From Opitutia bacterium UBA957 (lineage in GTDB: Bacteria > Verrucomicrobiota > Verrucomicrobiia > Opitutales > UBA953), in assembly GCA_002293065.1 (NCBI GenBank), contig DBCN01000094.1:1-21748 (forward strand): a stretch of 21,748 bases of DNA, given 5' to 3'. Below the pieces are notes generated by a model. The model ran no database searches and was not told the origin of the DNA. It was given only the letters and a program-made list of their open reading frames with translations. The stretch's first letter is position 1; each line of letters starts with the position of its first letter. A program made the translations under genes and the position numbers. Of the stretch, positions 21,663 through 21,748 are shown in pieces.

Positions 21663-21748
21663 ATGTCCGACATCTCCAAATGCCCCGTGATGGGCCACCT
21701 GGCCCCACAAAACCGCCACACCGCCGCCGCCGCCATGAACAACGGCGA
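21663..21748 (+). CDS. katG: Catalase-peroxidase KatG, N-terminal fragment (runs off the window)
   Basis: Only 28 full codons are present (to residue 28, then cut by the window edge). The start MSDISKCPVMG is the typical KatG N-terminus, which in most species continues into a TAAxxxSNRDWWPNQL-type motif; here HTAAAAMNNG is the beginning of that stretch. The catalytic and haem residues lie outside the window. The ATG is preceded by CCCACC with no Shine-Dalgarno. It is 50 nt downstream of the PerR-like gene, the classic peroxide-defence arrangement. With so few residues the family call rests on the N-terminus and the neighbour. Confidence 0.75.
   Translation, partial: MSDISKCPVMGHLAPQNRHTAAAAMNNG

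Noticed and set aside
1..21748. CRISPR arrays, insertion sequences, phage genes or rRNA
   Set aside because: No regularly spaced direct repeats, transposase or integrase, structural phage gene or rRNA sequence was seen.

Overview
The window looks like a chromosomal segment of a GC-rich Verrucomicrobiota bacterium, most likely near Opitutales. This is judged from gene content: a secreted DUF1080 protein, a secreted DUF4832/DUF4874-type protein, a secreted FAD-dependent oxidoreductase, and a cassette of large prepilin-type proteins. It was not tested with a phylogeny. I see no phage genes, transposase, CRISPR array or rRNA.

Layout. 1-1150: a C-rich repeat, the menaquinone/ubiquinone methyltransferase gene (ubiE/menG), tRNA-Arg(ACG) with a clear terminator, and a second copy of the C-rich repeat. 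1151-3233 (minus strand): a lysine 2,3-aminomutase-like radical SAM enzyme, then, as a separate transcript, a DUF1080 protein. 3336-4395: accA (fatty acid synthesis) ending in a perfect 38-bp palindrome that can terminate transcription in both directions. 4410-8057 (minus): four overlapping prepilin-like genes with no secretion ATPase, secretin or peptidase beside them. 8175-9575 (minus): a Na+/H+ antiporter-like membrane protein. 9668-11338: a secreted DUF4832-type protein. 11347-16993 (minus): a complete tripartite RND drug-efflux operon (adaptor, pump, outer-membrane channel, all with 4-bp overlaps). An AcrR/TtgR-like repressor (17018-17650) is divergent from it, and a 24-bp palindromic operator lies between them. 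17622-19166: an outer-membrane barrel-like protein and a divergent secreted coiled-coil protein. 19167-19526: a long, probably structured leader for the FAD-dependent oxidoreductase (19527-21143). 21157-end: a PerR/Fur-family regulator followed by the first codons of katG, a classic peroxide-response pair.

Most genes are ordinary. The most unusual signals lie in the non-coding DNA. (1) A TTGAC or TTGCC -35-like box lies 34-38 nt before the ATG of ubiE, accA, the DUF4832 gene, the coiled-coil gene, the barrel gene and perR, which places the transcription start at or next to the start codon. Few genes have a Shine-Dalgarno sequence. Together these suggest that leaderless or nearly leaderless mRNAs are common here. 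(2) The FAD-oxidoreductase gene is the exception. It has a TTGACA promoter about 250 nt upstream and a leader with several perfect stems, the last one ending on the base before the ATG with an AGGA motif in its loop and a four-codon ORF overlapping the start. (3) G-rich repeats (unit GGGGATA on the minus strand) able to form G-quadruplexes follow the kamA stop codon directly and also lie upstream of ubiE.
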